From JAEUIA01 sp038330085 (GTDB lineage Bacteria; Planctomycetota; UBA1135; GCA-002686595), in contig JBBQNP010000001.1 in the NCBI GenBank assembly GCA_038330085.1, positions 43,078 through 107,077 on the forward strand: DNA of 64,000 nucleotides, written 5' to 3'. Shown here in pieces: positions 9,460-17,859 of the stretch. A program made the position numbers and the translations under genes. A model generated the notes under the pieces. It ran no database searches, was not told where the DNA came from, and saw nothing but the letters and a program-made list of their open reading frames with translations. Every line of letters begins with the position of its first letter. The stretch's first letter is position 1.

Positions 9460-9900
9460 CGATCACTGCGGAGCGGATCGGGCCGGCGGTGCCGGCTGCA
9501 GACCGCGCCGCGCGCGCGACCGCCGACACACGAAGCCCGTCCGAGTCTTCGGCGTGCTTCTACCCAGGCCGTTCCGTCGGCTGACGGGATCGTGCGTCGC
9601 CCAATCAAGTTGTGAGAAGTCTCGGCCCCCTCGCTTCAGGATCACGACCTGATTCGGCGGCGCGTGAGCTTGTCAGCGCGCGTCCAGCAACGAACACGGG
9701 GGGTGACAGTTCAAAATCGCGCCGTGCGCGACCCCCGGCAGACGATCCTTCGTCGGAGTCTTCGGCGAGTTCCTAACCAGCCACCGATCGCCCGGATGAC
9801 CGGCTACTCCCGCCAGGCACCCGCCCGCTCTCGTTCCGCGGCGCACAGGAGAGTATGACTGCGCTGCACCTCACGCCCGTGAGCTCGGCCACGCTTCGCA
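9460..9900. other. Intergenic region with two kinds of repeat
   Basis: This 441-base gap between oleA and the CDP-alcohol phosphatidyltransferase has no convincing gene. It contains an imperfect 29-bp direct repeat (9539-9567 and 9752-9780, 24 of 29 positions identical) and, next to the second copy, one unit of the dispersed GGCACC repeat family. I did not see a clear promoter. Confidence 0.5.
9775..9821 (+). repeat. Dispersed intergenic repeat, copy C
   Basis: This stretch, ending in CCGCCAGGCACC, matches the right arm of the element at 28299-28346 along its length, for example CCGGCTAC and GCCAGGCACC at the same spacing. It is a diverged single unit in the same orientation as that right arm. 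Confidence 0.55.
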
Positions 9901-10512
9901 ATGACTTCTGTCTACGACCTCAAACCGCGGTTCCAGTCACTGCTGCGTCCGCTGTCGCTACACCTCGTGCGACGTGGGCTGCGGCCGAACCACGTCACGT
10001 TCGTAGCGCTGATCGGATCGATCATGGTCGGCGTGTTCGTGGCGGGGGCCGGTCCGCTGCGCGTGTCGTTCCTTCTGTTGCCCGTGTGGCTCTTCGTGCG
10101 CATGGCGCTCAACGCGCTCGACGGGATGATGGCGCGCGAGCACGCGCTCGCGTCGCGCCTCGGCGCCGTGCTGAACGAGTTGGGTGACATCGGCGCTGAC
10201 GTCGTGCTCTATCTACCGCTCGGAGTGCTCGCGCCGGGTGCAATCTGGCCTGCGGTCGCATTCGCGTTCGTGGCGTCGGCGACCGAAACGTGCGGCATCC
10301 TCGCGCAAGCTCTCGGGTCCGGCCGCCGCTACGACGGGCCGATGGGCAAGAGCGATCGCGCGCTGCTCGTCGGCGCTATGGGCCTCGTCGCCGCGATCTG
10401 GCCCGCGAGCACGCAGGCGTGGTGGGTATTGTTGTGGATCGGCAGCGCGCTCGCCGTGTGGACGTGCGTCAACCGCATACGCGGCGCGCTGCAGGTGGGG
10501 CACGACACGTGA
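9901..10512 (+). CDS. CDP-alcohol phosphatidyltransferase family membrane protein
   Basis: Members of this family transfer a phosphatidyl group from CDP-diacylglycerol to an alcohol to make phospholipid head groups. The protein has about five hydrophobic segments and 203 residues. The signature D-x2-DG-x2-AR-x8-G-x3-D-x3-D is recognisable but altered: N71-x2-D74-G75-x2-A78-R79-x8-G88-x3-N92-x3-D96, so the first and third Asp are Asn. I recall this variant as a subgroup that travels with CdsA- and PlsC-type genes, as here. The acceptor alcohol cannot be predicted, and altered metal use or loss of activity is possible. The cdsA-like gene follows after 25 bases. Confidence 0.8.
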   Translation: MTSVYDLKPRFQSLLRPLSLHLVRRGLRPNHVTFVALIGSIMVGVFVAGAGPLRVSFLLLPVWLFVRMALNALDGMMAREHALASRLGAVLNELGDIGADVVLYLPLGVLAPGAIWPAVAFAFVASATETCGILAQALGSGRRYDGPMGKSDRALLVGAMGLVAAIWPASTQAWWVLLWIGSALAVWTCVNRIRGALQVGHDT

Positions 10513-10537
10513 GCACGCTGCGCCAGGAGACGGGATC

Positions 10538-11509
10538 GTGAATTCGCTGTTCAAGCGCTACGACGCGCTGGAGCCGATTGCTCGTGCCGCATTCGTCGTC
10601 GGCGCCGTCCTCGTCATCGCCACATTGGCGTCGTTCGTGCTGCGTCGTCTCGCTGCGCACGGGCGCGCGTCGCCCAAGCTCGCCGGTGAAGTCTGGCAGC
10701 GCACGCGCTCGTGGTGGGTCATGGCGACCGTCTTCTTCGCCGGCATCGCGATTTCGAAGTGGGTTTCGCTGTTCCTCTTCGCGTTCATGAGCTTCTGGGC
10801 GCTGAAGGAGTACGTCACGCTCCTCCACACGCGGCCGGCCGATCATCGCGCGATCCTGTGGGCGTTCGTCGCGATCCCGCTGCAGTACTTGTGGATCGCG
10901 ATCGGCTGGAACGGGATGTTCCTCGTCTTCATCCCGGTGTGGATGTTCTTGTGGTTGCCGCTCCGGCTGGTGATCGCGCGCGAGACGCACGGGTTCGTCG
11001 CGGCGATCTCGCAGATCCAGTGGGGTCTGATGGCGTTCGTGTTCGGCCTGTCGCACCTGGCCTGGCTCTCGCGGTTCGAGCCGCCGACGTCCAACGGGGT
11101 CGACGGCCGCGCGCTCGTGCTGTTCCTGGTGTTCACGGTCGAGATGAGCGACGTCCTGCAGTTCTGCTTCGGCAAGGCGCTCGGCAAGCGCGCGATCCTG
11201 CCGACGATCAGCCCGAACAAGACCTGGGAGGGGTTCGTCCTCGGCGTCGGTTGTGCATCGCTGTTGTCGCTCACGTTGCGTGCGCTGACGCCTTTCACCG
11301 TACAAGAGTGCGTGGCCATCGCGCTCGTGACGAACGTCGCGGGCTTCTGCGGTGGAGCGGTGATGTCGGCCGTCAAACGCGACTTCGGCACCAAGGACTT
11401 CGGCACGCTCCTGCCCGGGCACGGCGGCATGATCGATCGCGTCGACTCGCTGTGCTACGCGGCGCCGGCGTTCGTTCACCTCGTGCGCTACCTGCACCTG
11501 AGCACGTGA
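10538..11509 (+). CDS. cdsA: Phosphatidate cytidylyltransferase
   Basis: The enzyme makes CDP-diacylglycerol from phosphatidic acid and CTP, the activated donor for the preceding phosphatidyltransferase. The family signature is intact near the C-terminus: SAVKRDFGTKDFGTLLPGHG followed by GMIDRVDS. ISPNKTWEGFVLG, also typical, lies upstream. About eight membrane segments are visible. I placed the start at GTG 10538 because AGGAGA lies 8 bases upstream; longer open frame upstream overlaps the preceding gene. The stop overlaps the GTG start of the acyltransferase by 4 bases, so the two are translationally coupled. 323 residues. Confidence 0.92.
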   Translation: MNSLFKRYDALEPIARAAFVVGAVLVIATLASFVLRRLAAHGRASPKLAGEVWQRTRSWWVMATVFFAGIAISKWVSLFLFAFMSFWALKEYVTLLHTRPADHRAILWAFVAIPLQYLWIAIGWNGMFLVFIPVWMFLWLPLRLVIARETHGFVAAISQIQWGLMAFVFGLSHLAWLSRFEPPTSNGVDGRALVLFLVFTVEMSDVLQFCFGKALGKRAILPTISPNKTWEGFVLGVGCASLLSLTLRALTPFTVQECVAIALVTNVAGFCGGAVMSAVKRDFGTKDFGTLLPGHGGMIDRVDSLCYAAPAFVHLVRYLHLST

Positions 11510-12120
11510 GACGGCTCGCACAGATCCTGTTCTTCGTCGCGGTCGTGCGGCCGTTCTTGCGCTTGTTCATCGGCATGCGCGTGCAAGGCAGAGAAAACCT
11601 GCCGCGCAAGGGACCGTTCGTGATGGTCGCGAACCACTCGAGCCACCTCGATGCGGTCGCGCTGATGGCGCTGTTCCCCCTGCGCGACCTCGCGCGCATC
11701 CGGCCGTGCGCTGCGAGCGACTACTTCGAAACGAGCAAGTTCGTGTCGTTCTTGAGCCACACGTTCATCGGGATCCTGGCGATCGACCGCAAGCACATCC
11801 GGCGCGAGAACCATCCGACGAAGGTGATGAGCGAGGCGCTCGAGCGCGGCGAGTGCTTGATCCTCTTTCCCGAGGGCACGCGCGGCACCGGCGAGGAGAT
11901 CGCCGACTTCAAACCGGGCATCGCGCACCTCGCAGAGGAGCGACCGGACGTGCCGATCGTGCCGGTGCGCCTGGGCAACTTCGGCCGCGCCTTGCCGAAG
12001 GGCGAGTTCGTGCCGATCCCGCTCTTCTGCGAAGTGCGGATCGGCAGGCCGCAACACTTGACGGGATCGCGCGAGGAGATGCTGCACACGCTGCGCGAAG
12101 CGGTGCTGAGACTGGGGTGA
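11506..12120 (+). CDS. plsC: 1-acyl-sn-glycerol-3-phosphate acyltransferase family protein
   Basis: This PlsC-type acyltransferase would add an acyl chain to lysophosphatidic acid to give phosphatidic acid, the substrate of the CdsA-like protein encoded just upstream. It has the catalytic NHSSHLD (NHx4D) motif near residue 40 and FPEGTR near residue 120, with an N-terminal hydrophobic anchor (LAQILFFVAVVRPFLRLFIG). The GTG start at 11506 overlaps the cdsA stop (GTGA). 204 residues is short but within the family range. Together with the two preceding genes it forms a complete phosphatidic acid to phospholipid module. Confidence 0.88.
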   Translation: MRRLAQILFFVAVVRPFLRLFIGMRVQGRENLPRKGPFVMVANHSSHLDAVALMALFPLRDLARIRPCAASDYFETSKFVSFLSHTFIGILAIDRKHIRRENHPTKVMSEALERGECLILFPEGTRGTGEEIADFKPGIAHLAEERPDVPIVPVRLGNFGRALPKGEFVPIPLFCEVRIGRPQHLTGSREEMLHTLREAVLRLG

Positions 12121-12527
12121 TCCCTGCGGCGGCCAAGCGTTGCCCGATAGCACGGCAAACATGTAACGGCGAGACGGAACGCACGTGATGCTCGTGCGCG
12201 GCAAGCGCGGTGTCAGGCCGGAGGCTGCCTGGTTGCCGGCTCGAGCTCTGGGAACGACCCCCGAGTTCTGGGTCCACCTCCAGGTGCAGCACGACCTGGC
12301 ACGAACGAAGCCCGCACGCGGGATCCGACGGCTGAACCGCTCGGCCTCGCCTGCGCTCGAGATGGGCTGGGCTGTCGATCGGGAGCGAGAGGCGGGTGTG
12401 AGTAGCGGGTTCGCCGTCCTTCAGTTTTTCCCGATCGAGGGTGGACTTCGCGGGCGCAGGGTGCGACACAGGGCCCTCATCGATTTCAGGAAAACCTGAA
12501 CTCCGTGAGCTCCCCACCCCCATCCGC
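12121..12527. other. Intergenic region upstream of the lipid operon
   Basis: This 407-base gap precedes the regulator gene that opens the 12-gene fatty-acid/olefin operon, so it should hold that operon's promoter and any operator for the regulator. I saw no convincing gene, sigma-70 promoter or palindrome by eye. A 104-codon open frame at 12185-12499 looks non-coding (Arg-rich, no recognisable motif). Confidence 0.4.
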
Positions 12528-13331
12528 ATGCCTCCCAAGAGCGCTCTAGCACCCGTCCCTGAGTTCGAGAGCCTCGACGAACCGCTCGCGGCACAGCTCC
12601 CGACCTTCGAGCTCTTCTTCAAGACGTTCGGGTTCAAGCGCGTGCACGGACGGGTGTGGGGACTGCTCGTCTTGGCCGGTCAGCCGCTCAGCTCGCGGGA
12701 GGTTTCGCGCGAGCTCGGTCTCTCGACGGGTGCTACCAGCCAGACCTTGAACGACCTGCTCGAGTGGGGCGCCATCCAAGCCGGGTTCGACTCGAACCGG
12801 CGCTGTCACCTGCACTCGCCCGTGGGCAACACGCTCTCGATCGTCGCGACGGTGTTCCGCCGCCGCGAGCAGGTCGTGTTCGGCAAGTTCAGGACGGCGG
12901 CGGAGAGCACGCTCGACTACGTGCGCGGGCGGTACGGCGAGAAGGATCCGCGCGTGTACACGCTGCGCTCGATCATCAGCTCGTGCAGCATCGGCGAAGC
13001 GGTGATGCAGCTCGTGTTCAGCTCCGTCGAGCGCGCGCTCGGCGACTCGGAGAGCATCCTGACCAAGGCCGTCGGCACGGCGTTGAAGGTCGGCATGAAG
13101 GTGCCGACGCGGCTGCTCGCGGGCGGACGGCGCGGCGTGCCCGATCACTTGGCGCGCGCCGAGTTGGCGGCCGCGATGTTGGCGAAGCTCGGCGACGACG
13201 ATGACGACGACGATGACGAAGCGGAGGACGACGTCGATGAGCACGAGCTCGGCGCGTCGAACGGGACGCCGAAAAAGGGCGACGCCCGGAAGTTGCCCGG
13301 CGATACGGAACGCGGGGAGGCTGCGCAGTGA
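12528..13331 (+). CDS. GbsR/MarR-family transcriptional regulator with acidic tail
   Basis: The winged-helix region spans residues 35-95: HGRVWGLLVLAGQPLSSREV followed by SRELGLSTGATSQTLNDLLE and WGAI. This is characteristic of GbsR-like proteins that sense small molecules or lipids and control neighbouring genes. The C-terminal end carries an unusual run of eight Asp and further acidic residues (DDDDDDDDEAEDDVDEHE), encoded by GAC/GAT repeats. The ATG at 12528 was chosen because homology begins soon after; the frame stays open to 12441. The stop overlaps the ketosynthase ATG by one base, so it is co-transcribed with the lipid operon and is its likely regulator. 267 residues. Confidence 0.8.
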   Translation: MPPKSALAPVPEFESLDEPLAAQLPTFELFFKTFGFKRVHGRVWGLLVLAGQPLSSREVSRELGLSTGATSQTLNDLLEWGAIQAGFDSNRRCHLHSPVGNTLSIVATVFRRREQVVFGKFRTAAESTLDYVRGRYGEKDPRVYTLRSIISSCSIGEAVMQLVFSSVERALGDSESILTKAVGTALKVGMKVPTRLLAGGRRGVPDHLARAELAAAMLAKLGDDDDDDDDEAEDDVDEHELGASNGTPKKGDARKLPGDTERGEAAQ

Positions 13332-14566
13332 TGTCGCTGCCGCGCGTCGTGATCACGGGCATCGGGCTCACGAGCCCCAACGGCAATTCCCTCGCGGAAT
13401 ACCGGCAGAACCTGCTCTCGAAGGTCTCGGGCGTGCGCGAGTGGGAGATCCGTCACGTCGGCAAGACGCCGGCCGGCGTGTGTGACTTCGACGCGCTGCG
13501 CTGGCAGAAACGCAAAGAGCTGCGCCGCGGCACGCGCGCGGGATCGATCAGCGTCTACTGCGCCGGCGACGCGTTCCGCGAGGCGGGCATCGACATCGCG
13601 ACGCGCGATCGATCGCGCGTCGGCGTCTATATCGGCACGACGGAACACGGCAACGTCGAGACCGAGAACCAGATCCACGAGGTCGCGCAGTACGACTTCG
13701 ACCTGTCGTACTGGTCGCACCACCACAACCCGCGCACGGTCGCGAACAACCCCGCCGGTGAAACGGCGCTCGCGTTCGGCATCACCGGACCGGCGTACTG
13801 CATCGGTGCCGCGTGCGCGGCAGGAAACCTCGGCCTAGTGCACGGCATGCAGATGCTGCAGCTCGGCGAGGTCGACCTCGCGCTCGGCGGCGGCGTGTCA
13901 GAGAGCATCCACACGTTCGGCATCTTCGCTTCGTTCCGCGCGCAAGGTGCGCTCGCGACGCACGCCGATCCGACGAAGGCCTCGCGGCCGTTCGACATGG
14001 ATCGAAACGGCATCGTGGTGAGCGAAGGCGGGTGCTTGTTCGCGCTCGAGCGGCTCGACGACGCGCTCGCGCGCGGGGCGAGGATTTACGGCGAAGTCGT
14101 CGGCCACTGCGTGAACTCCGATGCGGCCGATTTCGTGCTCCCGCTCGCCGAGCGACAGAACGAATGCATGCGCGGGGCCCTCGCGAAAGCGGGCATCGGG
14201 CCCGACGACGTCGACATCGTCAGCTCGCATGCGACGGCGACGCCGCAAGGCGACCAGCAGGAGTGCGAAGCATTGCGCGCCGTATTCGGCGACTCGAAGC
14301 ACACGCACATCAACAACACCAAGAGCTACATCGGTCACACGATGGGCGCCGCTGGCGCGCTCGAGCTCGCGGGCAACCTGCCTTCGTTCGACGACGGCTG
14401 GGTGCACCCGACCATCAACGTCGATCGCCTCGATCCGACCTGCGAAGTGCGCAACCTCGTCCTCAACGAGCCCGTGCGCGCGAGCCGCGTCGATCACGTA
14501 CTGAACCTTTCTTTCGGCATGCTCGGCATCAACTCCGCCGTCGTCATCCGCCGCTACCGCGCCTGA
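13331..14566 (+). CDS. fabF: Beta-ketoacyl-ACP synthase II-type (FabF-like)
   Basis: The enzyme elongates acyl-ACP by two carbons with malonyl-ACP. The KAS II catalytic triad is intact: Cys162 (GAACAAGN), His300 (SSHATATPQGD) and His336 (KSYIGHTMGAAG). The N-terminus PRVVITGIGLTSPNGNS is standard for the family. 411 residues matches FabF. It follows the regulator with a one-base overlap (a GTG at 13328 would give a 4-base overlap). No partner chain-length-factor gene is present, so it probably acts as a homodimer. Its place in an operon with its own ACP, reductases and dehydratase points to a dedicated chain rather than housekeeping synthesis. Confidence 0.93.
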   Translation: MSLPRVVITGIGLTSPNGNSLAEYRQNLLSKVSGVREWEIRHVGKTPAGVCDFDALRWQKRKELRRGTRAGSISVYCAGDAFREAGIDIATRDRSRVGVYIGTTEHGNVETENQIHEVAQYDFDLSYWSHHHNPRTVANNPAGETALAFGITGPAYCIGAACAAGNLGLVHGMQMLQLGEVDLALGGGVSESIHTFGIFASFRAQGALATHADPTKASRPFDMDRNGIVVSEGGCLFALERLDDALARGARIYGEVVGHCVNSDAADFVLPLAERQNECMRGALAKAGIGPDDVDIVSSHATATPQGDQQECEALRAVFGDSKHTHINNTKSYIGHTMGAAGALELAGNLPSFDDGWVHPTINVDRLDPTCEVRNLVLNEPVRASRVDHVLNLSFGMLGINSAVVIRRYRA

Positions 14567-14599
14567 CCACCAACACGCAGAACCGATCAAGCAAAGAAC

Positions 14600-14887
14600 A
14601 TGAACCGCGAAGAAATCATCCTGGCCATCAAGGACATCATCGCCACGATCGCGCCCGACGAGGACGTGCAGAGCCTCGCGACGGACGTGAGGTTGCGCGA
14701 CCAGATCGAGCTCGACTCGATGGACTTCCTCGACATCGTGATGGAGCTGCGCAAGCGCTACGGCGTGCAGGTCCCCGAGGAGGAGTACAAGGAGCTGGCG
14801 ACGCTGGACGGCTGCGTGACGTACCTCGGTCCGAAGCTCGAGGGCAAAGTCCTGAAGCAGCGGCGCGACTCGCCGCTGCCAGCTTAG
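14600..14887 (+). CDS. Dedicated acyl carrier protein
   Basis: This 95-residue acidic helical protein carries growing acyl chains on a phosphopantetheine arm. The attachment site is Ser40 in IELDSMDFLDIVMELRKRYG, with DSM in place of the more usual DSL. It starts 33 bases after the ketosynthase and is followed by two flavoprotein genes. The phosphopantetheinyl transferase at 19963 is the likely activating enzyme. The DSM motif and operon setting suggest a specialised carrier separate from the housekeeping ACP of the cell. Confidence 0.93.
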   Translation: MNREEIILAIKDIIATIAPDEDVQSLATDVRLRDQIELDSMDFLDIVMELRKRYGVQVPEEEYKELATLDGCVTYLGPKLEGKVLKQRRDSPLPA

Positions 14888-14945
14888 TCGAGCCCGCTCC
14901 GTGCAACCTGCGTGAGCGTGACCCTCTCATGAGCCGTCCCCTCTC

Positions 14946-16379
14946 ATGAATACGTCTCCCACCAGCAAGTCCCCTCCTTACGACGCCATCGTGATCGGCG
15001 CCGGGATGAGCGGTTTGGCCGCCGGGCTGCGCCTCGCGCAGTTCGACAAGCGCGTGGTCGTGCTCGAGCGTCACTACCTGTGGGGCGGGTTGAACTCCTT
15101 CTACAAGCACAACGGCCGCCGCTTCGATTCGGGACTGCACGCGCTGACGAACTACGTTCCGCGCCATGTGAAGAACACGCCGCTGCCGCGCTTGCTGCGG
15201 CAGTTGCGCATCTCGTGGGAGGAGCTCGAGCTCGGCGAGCAGACGCACTCGGAGATCCGCTTTCCGAACCTGCGGCTGCGCTTCGCCAACCAGTTCGGTC
15301 TGATGGAAGAAGACGTCGTTGCTGCGTTCCCGCGGGAGCGTGACGGTTTCGCGCGCCTCGTCGAGGAAGTGCGCACGACCGATCCGTTCGCTCCGGCTGC
15401 CGCAGTGCTGTCGGCGCGCACCGAGCTCGAGCGCTTCGTGCGCGACCCGTTGCTCGTCGACGCGATCCTCCTGCCGATCTGCTGGTACGGCAGCGCGCGC
15501 GAGGACGACATCGACTGGGACCAGTTCGTGATCCTGTTCCGCAGCCTCTTTCTCGAGGGTTTCGCGCGTCCGCGCGGCGGGATCAAAAAGCTGCTCGATC
15601 TCTTGACCGTGCGCTTTCGCGCCGCGGGCGGCGAGCTGCGCATGCAAAGCGGCGTCGCGCGCATCCTCACCGATGCGCAGGGTGCGGCGCGCGGCGTCGT
15701 GCTCGACGACGGCAGTGAGCTCGAGTCGGACTGCATCCTGTCGTCCGCAGGGTGGCCCGAGACGATGTCGCTGTGCGGTCGCGACGTGCCCGTCGCGGAG
15801 AAGGGACAGCTGAGCTTCGTCGAGAGCCTCCACGTGCTCGATCGACGCTGTGATGCGCTCGGTCACGACGCGACGGTGACGTTCTTCAACACGACGGACA
15901 CGTTTCGCTGGCGCCGACCCGACGCTCTCGTCGACGTCGAGAGCGGCGTGGTGTGCGCGACCGACAACTACGCGAGCGATACGCCCGCAACCGAAGGCTT
16001 GGTTCGCGTCACGAGCTTGGCCGACCACGATCGCTGGTGCTCGCTCGACGAAGACGCGTACCGCGCGGCGAAGGTGACCGAGTGCGAGCGCATCCTCGAC
16101 GCGTGCGCTCCGTTCGGGATCGATCCGCGTCCGCACGCCGTCGACAGCGACATGTTCACGCCGCGCACGATCCGCTACTACACCGGCCGCGTGAACGGTG
16201 CGGTGTACGGCAGCCCGCACAAGCGGCGCGACGGAGAAACGGGCGTAGAGAACGTGTACTTGCTCGGCACCGACCAGGGCCTCGTCGGCGTCGTCGGCGC
16301 GATGATGTCAGGCGTCACGATGGCGAACCGACACGTGCTCATGCCCTCCGACGCCGCGATCGCAGCCGGAGGTGGCTGA
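14946..16379 (+). CDS. FAD-dependent phytoene desaturase-like oxidoreductase (first copy)
   Basis: The protein starts with a dinucleotide-binding motif, YDAIVIGAGMSGLAAGLRLA, and the CrtI-type continuation VVVLERHYLWGGLNSFYKHN. It ends with the CrtI-family C-terminal pattern LLGTDQGLVGVVGAMMSGVTMANR. 477 residues fits COG1233. Such flavoproteins desaturate, saturate or isomerise polyisoprenoids, but no carotenoid gene is nearby. Placed between the ACP and FabG genes, it more likely acts on an acyl chain, for instance by introducing or shifting double bonds; this is inference. The next gene encodes a second, clearly diverged member that starts 1 base after this stop. Confidence 0.85.
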   Translation: MNTSPTSKSPPYDAIVIGAGMSGLAAGLRLAQFDKRVVVLERHYLWGGLNSFYKHNGRRFDSGLHALTNYVPRHVKNTPLPRLLRQLRISWEELELGEQTHSEIRFPNLRLRFANQFGLMEEDVVAAFPRERDGFARLVEEVRTTDPFAPAAAVLSARTELERFVRDPLLVDAILLPICWYGSAREDDIDWDQFVILFRSLFLEGFARPRGGIKKLLDLLTVRFRAAGGELRMQSGVARILTDAQGAARGVVLDDGSELESDCILSSAGWPETMSLCGRDVPVAEKGQLSFVESLHVLDRRCDALGHDATVTFFNTTDTFRWRRPDALVDVESGVVCATDNYASDTPATEGLVRVTSLADHDRWCSLDEDAYRAAKVTECERILDACAPFGIDPRPHAVDSDMFTPRTIRYYTGRVNGAVYGSPHKRRDGETGVENVYLLGTDQGLVGVVGAMMSGVTMANRHVLMPSDAAIAAGGG

Positions 16380-16380
16380 C

Positions 16381-17859
16381 ATGAGCAGCGTGCGCAAGTA
16401 CTACAAGGGCAGCACCGACGGCAAGGCGCCGCTCACCACCGATCCGCTCGACGGCGCCGCACAGCGCTACGACGTGATCGTCGTCGGCAGCGGTCTCGGC
16501 GGCATGACGGCCGCGAACGTGTTGGGCAGAGCGGGTCGGTCGGTGCTCCTCGTGGAGCAGCACTACAACTTCGGCGGCCTCGCGACGTGGTTCAAGCGAC
16601 GCGGCGGTCACGTGTTCGACATCTCACTCCACGGTTTCCCCGTCGGGATGAAGAAGACGTGCCGCAAATATTGGAACGCGCAGATCGCCGACTCGATCGT
16701 GCAGCTCGACGGGGTCCGATTCGACAACCCGCAGTTCACGTTCGACACGACGTTCACCGCGGCCGACTTCACCGAGAAGCTCGAGACGGTCTTCGGCCTG
16801 GAACGCGCGGCGATCGAAGGCTTCTTCGCCGAGGTGCGCGCGACCGATTTCTACGCTGACGCGGGCGAGACGACGGCCCATTTTTTCGAACGGCATTTTC
16901 CCGGGCGAAACGACGTGCACAGGCTCCTCATGGAGCCGATCTCGTACGCCAACGGCTCGACGCTCGACGATCCGGCGCTGAGCTACCGCATCGTGTTCGG
17001 GAACTTCATGAGCCAGGGCGTGTACACGTTCTCGGGCGGCACCGATCGCCTGGTCAGGGCGATGAAGTCCGAGCTCGAGAAGAACGGCGTCACGCTGTGC
17101 AATCGCGTGCAAGTCGATCGCATCGTCGTGCAAGCGGGCCGCGTAGTCGGGATCGAGGCGCATGGTCGGTTCATCGCCGCGGATGCCGTCGTGTCGAACG
17201 CGAGCTTGAAGGGCACGGTCCTCGGCCTCGTCGGGCGCGAGCACTTCGATCCGGACTTTGCACGCAGCGTGGAAGCCGTGCGCCTCAACACGTCGAGCTG
17301 CCAGGTCTACATGGGCATCCGCGAAGGTGAGTCGATCCCCTTCGTCACGGACCTCTTGTTCACGTCGACGCGCCCGACGTTCACGTCCGAAGCGCTGTGC
17401 GACCTCGACGGGGAGAGCCGCACGTTCTCGTTCTACTATCCGAAGACGCGACCGGGCCTCGAGCGCTACACGATCGTCAGCTCGACGAACGCGCGCTGGG
17501 AGGATTGGGCCGCGCTCGACGAGAACGCCTACAGCGCCGCGAAGGATCGACTCGTCGCCCAGACGCTCGATTCGCTCGAGCATCACGTGCCCGGCATCGG
17601 CGCCAAGATCGATCACGTCGAAGCCGCGACGCCGCGCACGTTCCAGTTCTACACGCAGTCGCCGCAGGGCACGTCGTTCGGTACCAAGTTCGAGGGCTTG
17701 AAGTCGAGCCTCGAAATCCACGACCACGTGCGCGGGCTGTATCACGCCGGCAGCGTCGGCATCATCATGTCGGGCTGGCTCGGCGCGGCGAACTACGGTG
17801 TCATCGTCGCGAACAAGGCTGACGCGTGGTTGCACTCGTTGCTGGAGGTGCCGGCATGA
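16381..17859 (+). CDS. FAD-dependent phytoene desaturase-like oxidoreductase (second copy)
   Basis: The FAD-binding motif YDVIVVGSGLGGMTAANVLG starts near residue 30 and is followed by VLLVEQHYNFGGLATWFKRR, the CrtI-like continuation. The C-terminus has LYHAGSVGIIMSGWLGAANY. The ATG at 16381 was chosen because GGAGGT lies 7 bases upstream. 492 residues. It shares overall design with the preceding gene product but little direct identity, so the two may form a heterodimer or catalyse successive steps. Gene order next to KAS, ACP, FabG, FabZ and FabI suggests an acyl-ACP substrate. Desaturase, isomerase or saturase activity cannot be told apart from sequence. Confidence 0.85.
   Translation: MSSVRKYYKGSTDGKAPLTTDPLDGAAQRYDVIVVGSGLGGMTAANVLGRAGRSVLLVEQHYNFGGLATWFKRRGGHVFDISLHGFPVGMKKTCRKYWNAQIADSIVQLDGVRFDNPQFTFDTTFTAADFTEKLETVFGLERAAIEGFFAEVRATDFYADAGETTAHFFERHFPGRNDVHRLLMEPISYANGSTLDDPALSYRIVFGNFMSQGVYTFSGGTDRLVRAMKSELEKNGVTLCNRVQVDRIVVQAGRVVGIEAHGRFIAADAVVSNASLKGTVLGLVGREHFDPDFARSVEAVRLNTSSCQVYMGIREGESIPFVTDLLFTSTRPTFTSEALCDLDGESRTFSFYYPKTRPGLERYTIVSSTNARWEDWAALDENAYSAAKDRLVAQTLDSLEHHVPGIGAKIDHVEAATPRTFQFYTQSPQGTSFGTKFEGLKSSLEIHDHVRGLYHAGSVGIIMSGWLGAANYGVIVANKADAWLHSLLEVPA

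Noticed and set aside
12185..12499. 104-codon open frame before the regulator gene
   Set aside because: No recognisable motif, Arg-rich composition typical of GC-rich noise, and poor fit with the neighbouring regulator's promoter region.
14946..17859. Carotenoid biosynthesis genes
   Set aside because: Only CrtI-like flavoproteins are present; no phytoene synthase, cyclase or GGPP synthase gene is in the window, and the surrounding genes are all fatty-acid or olefin functions.
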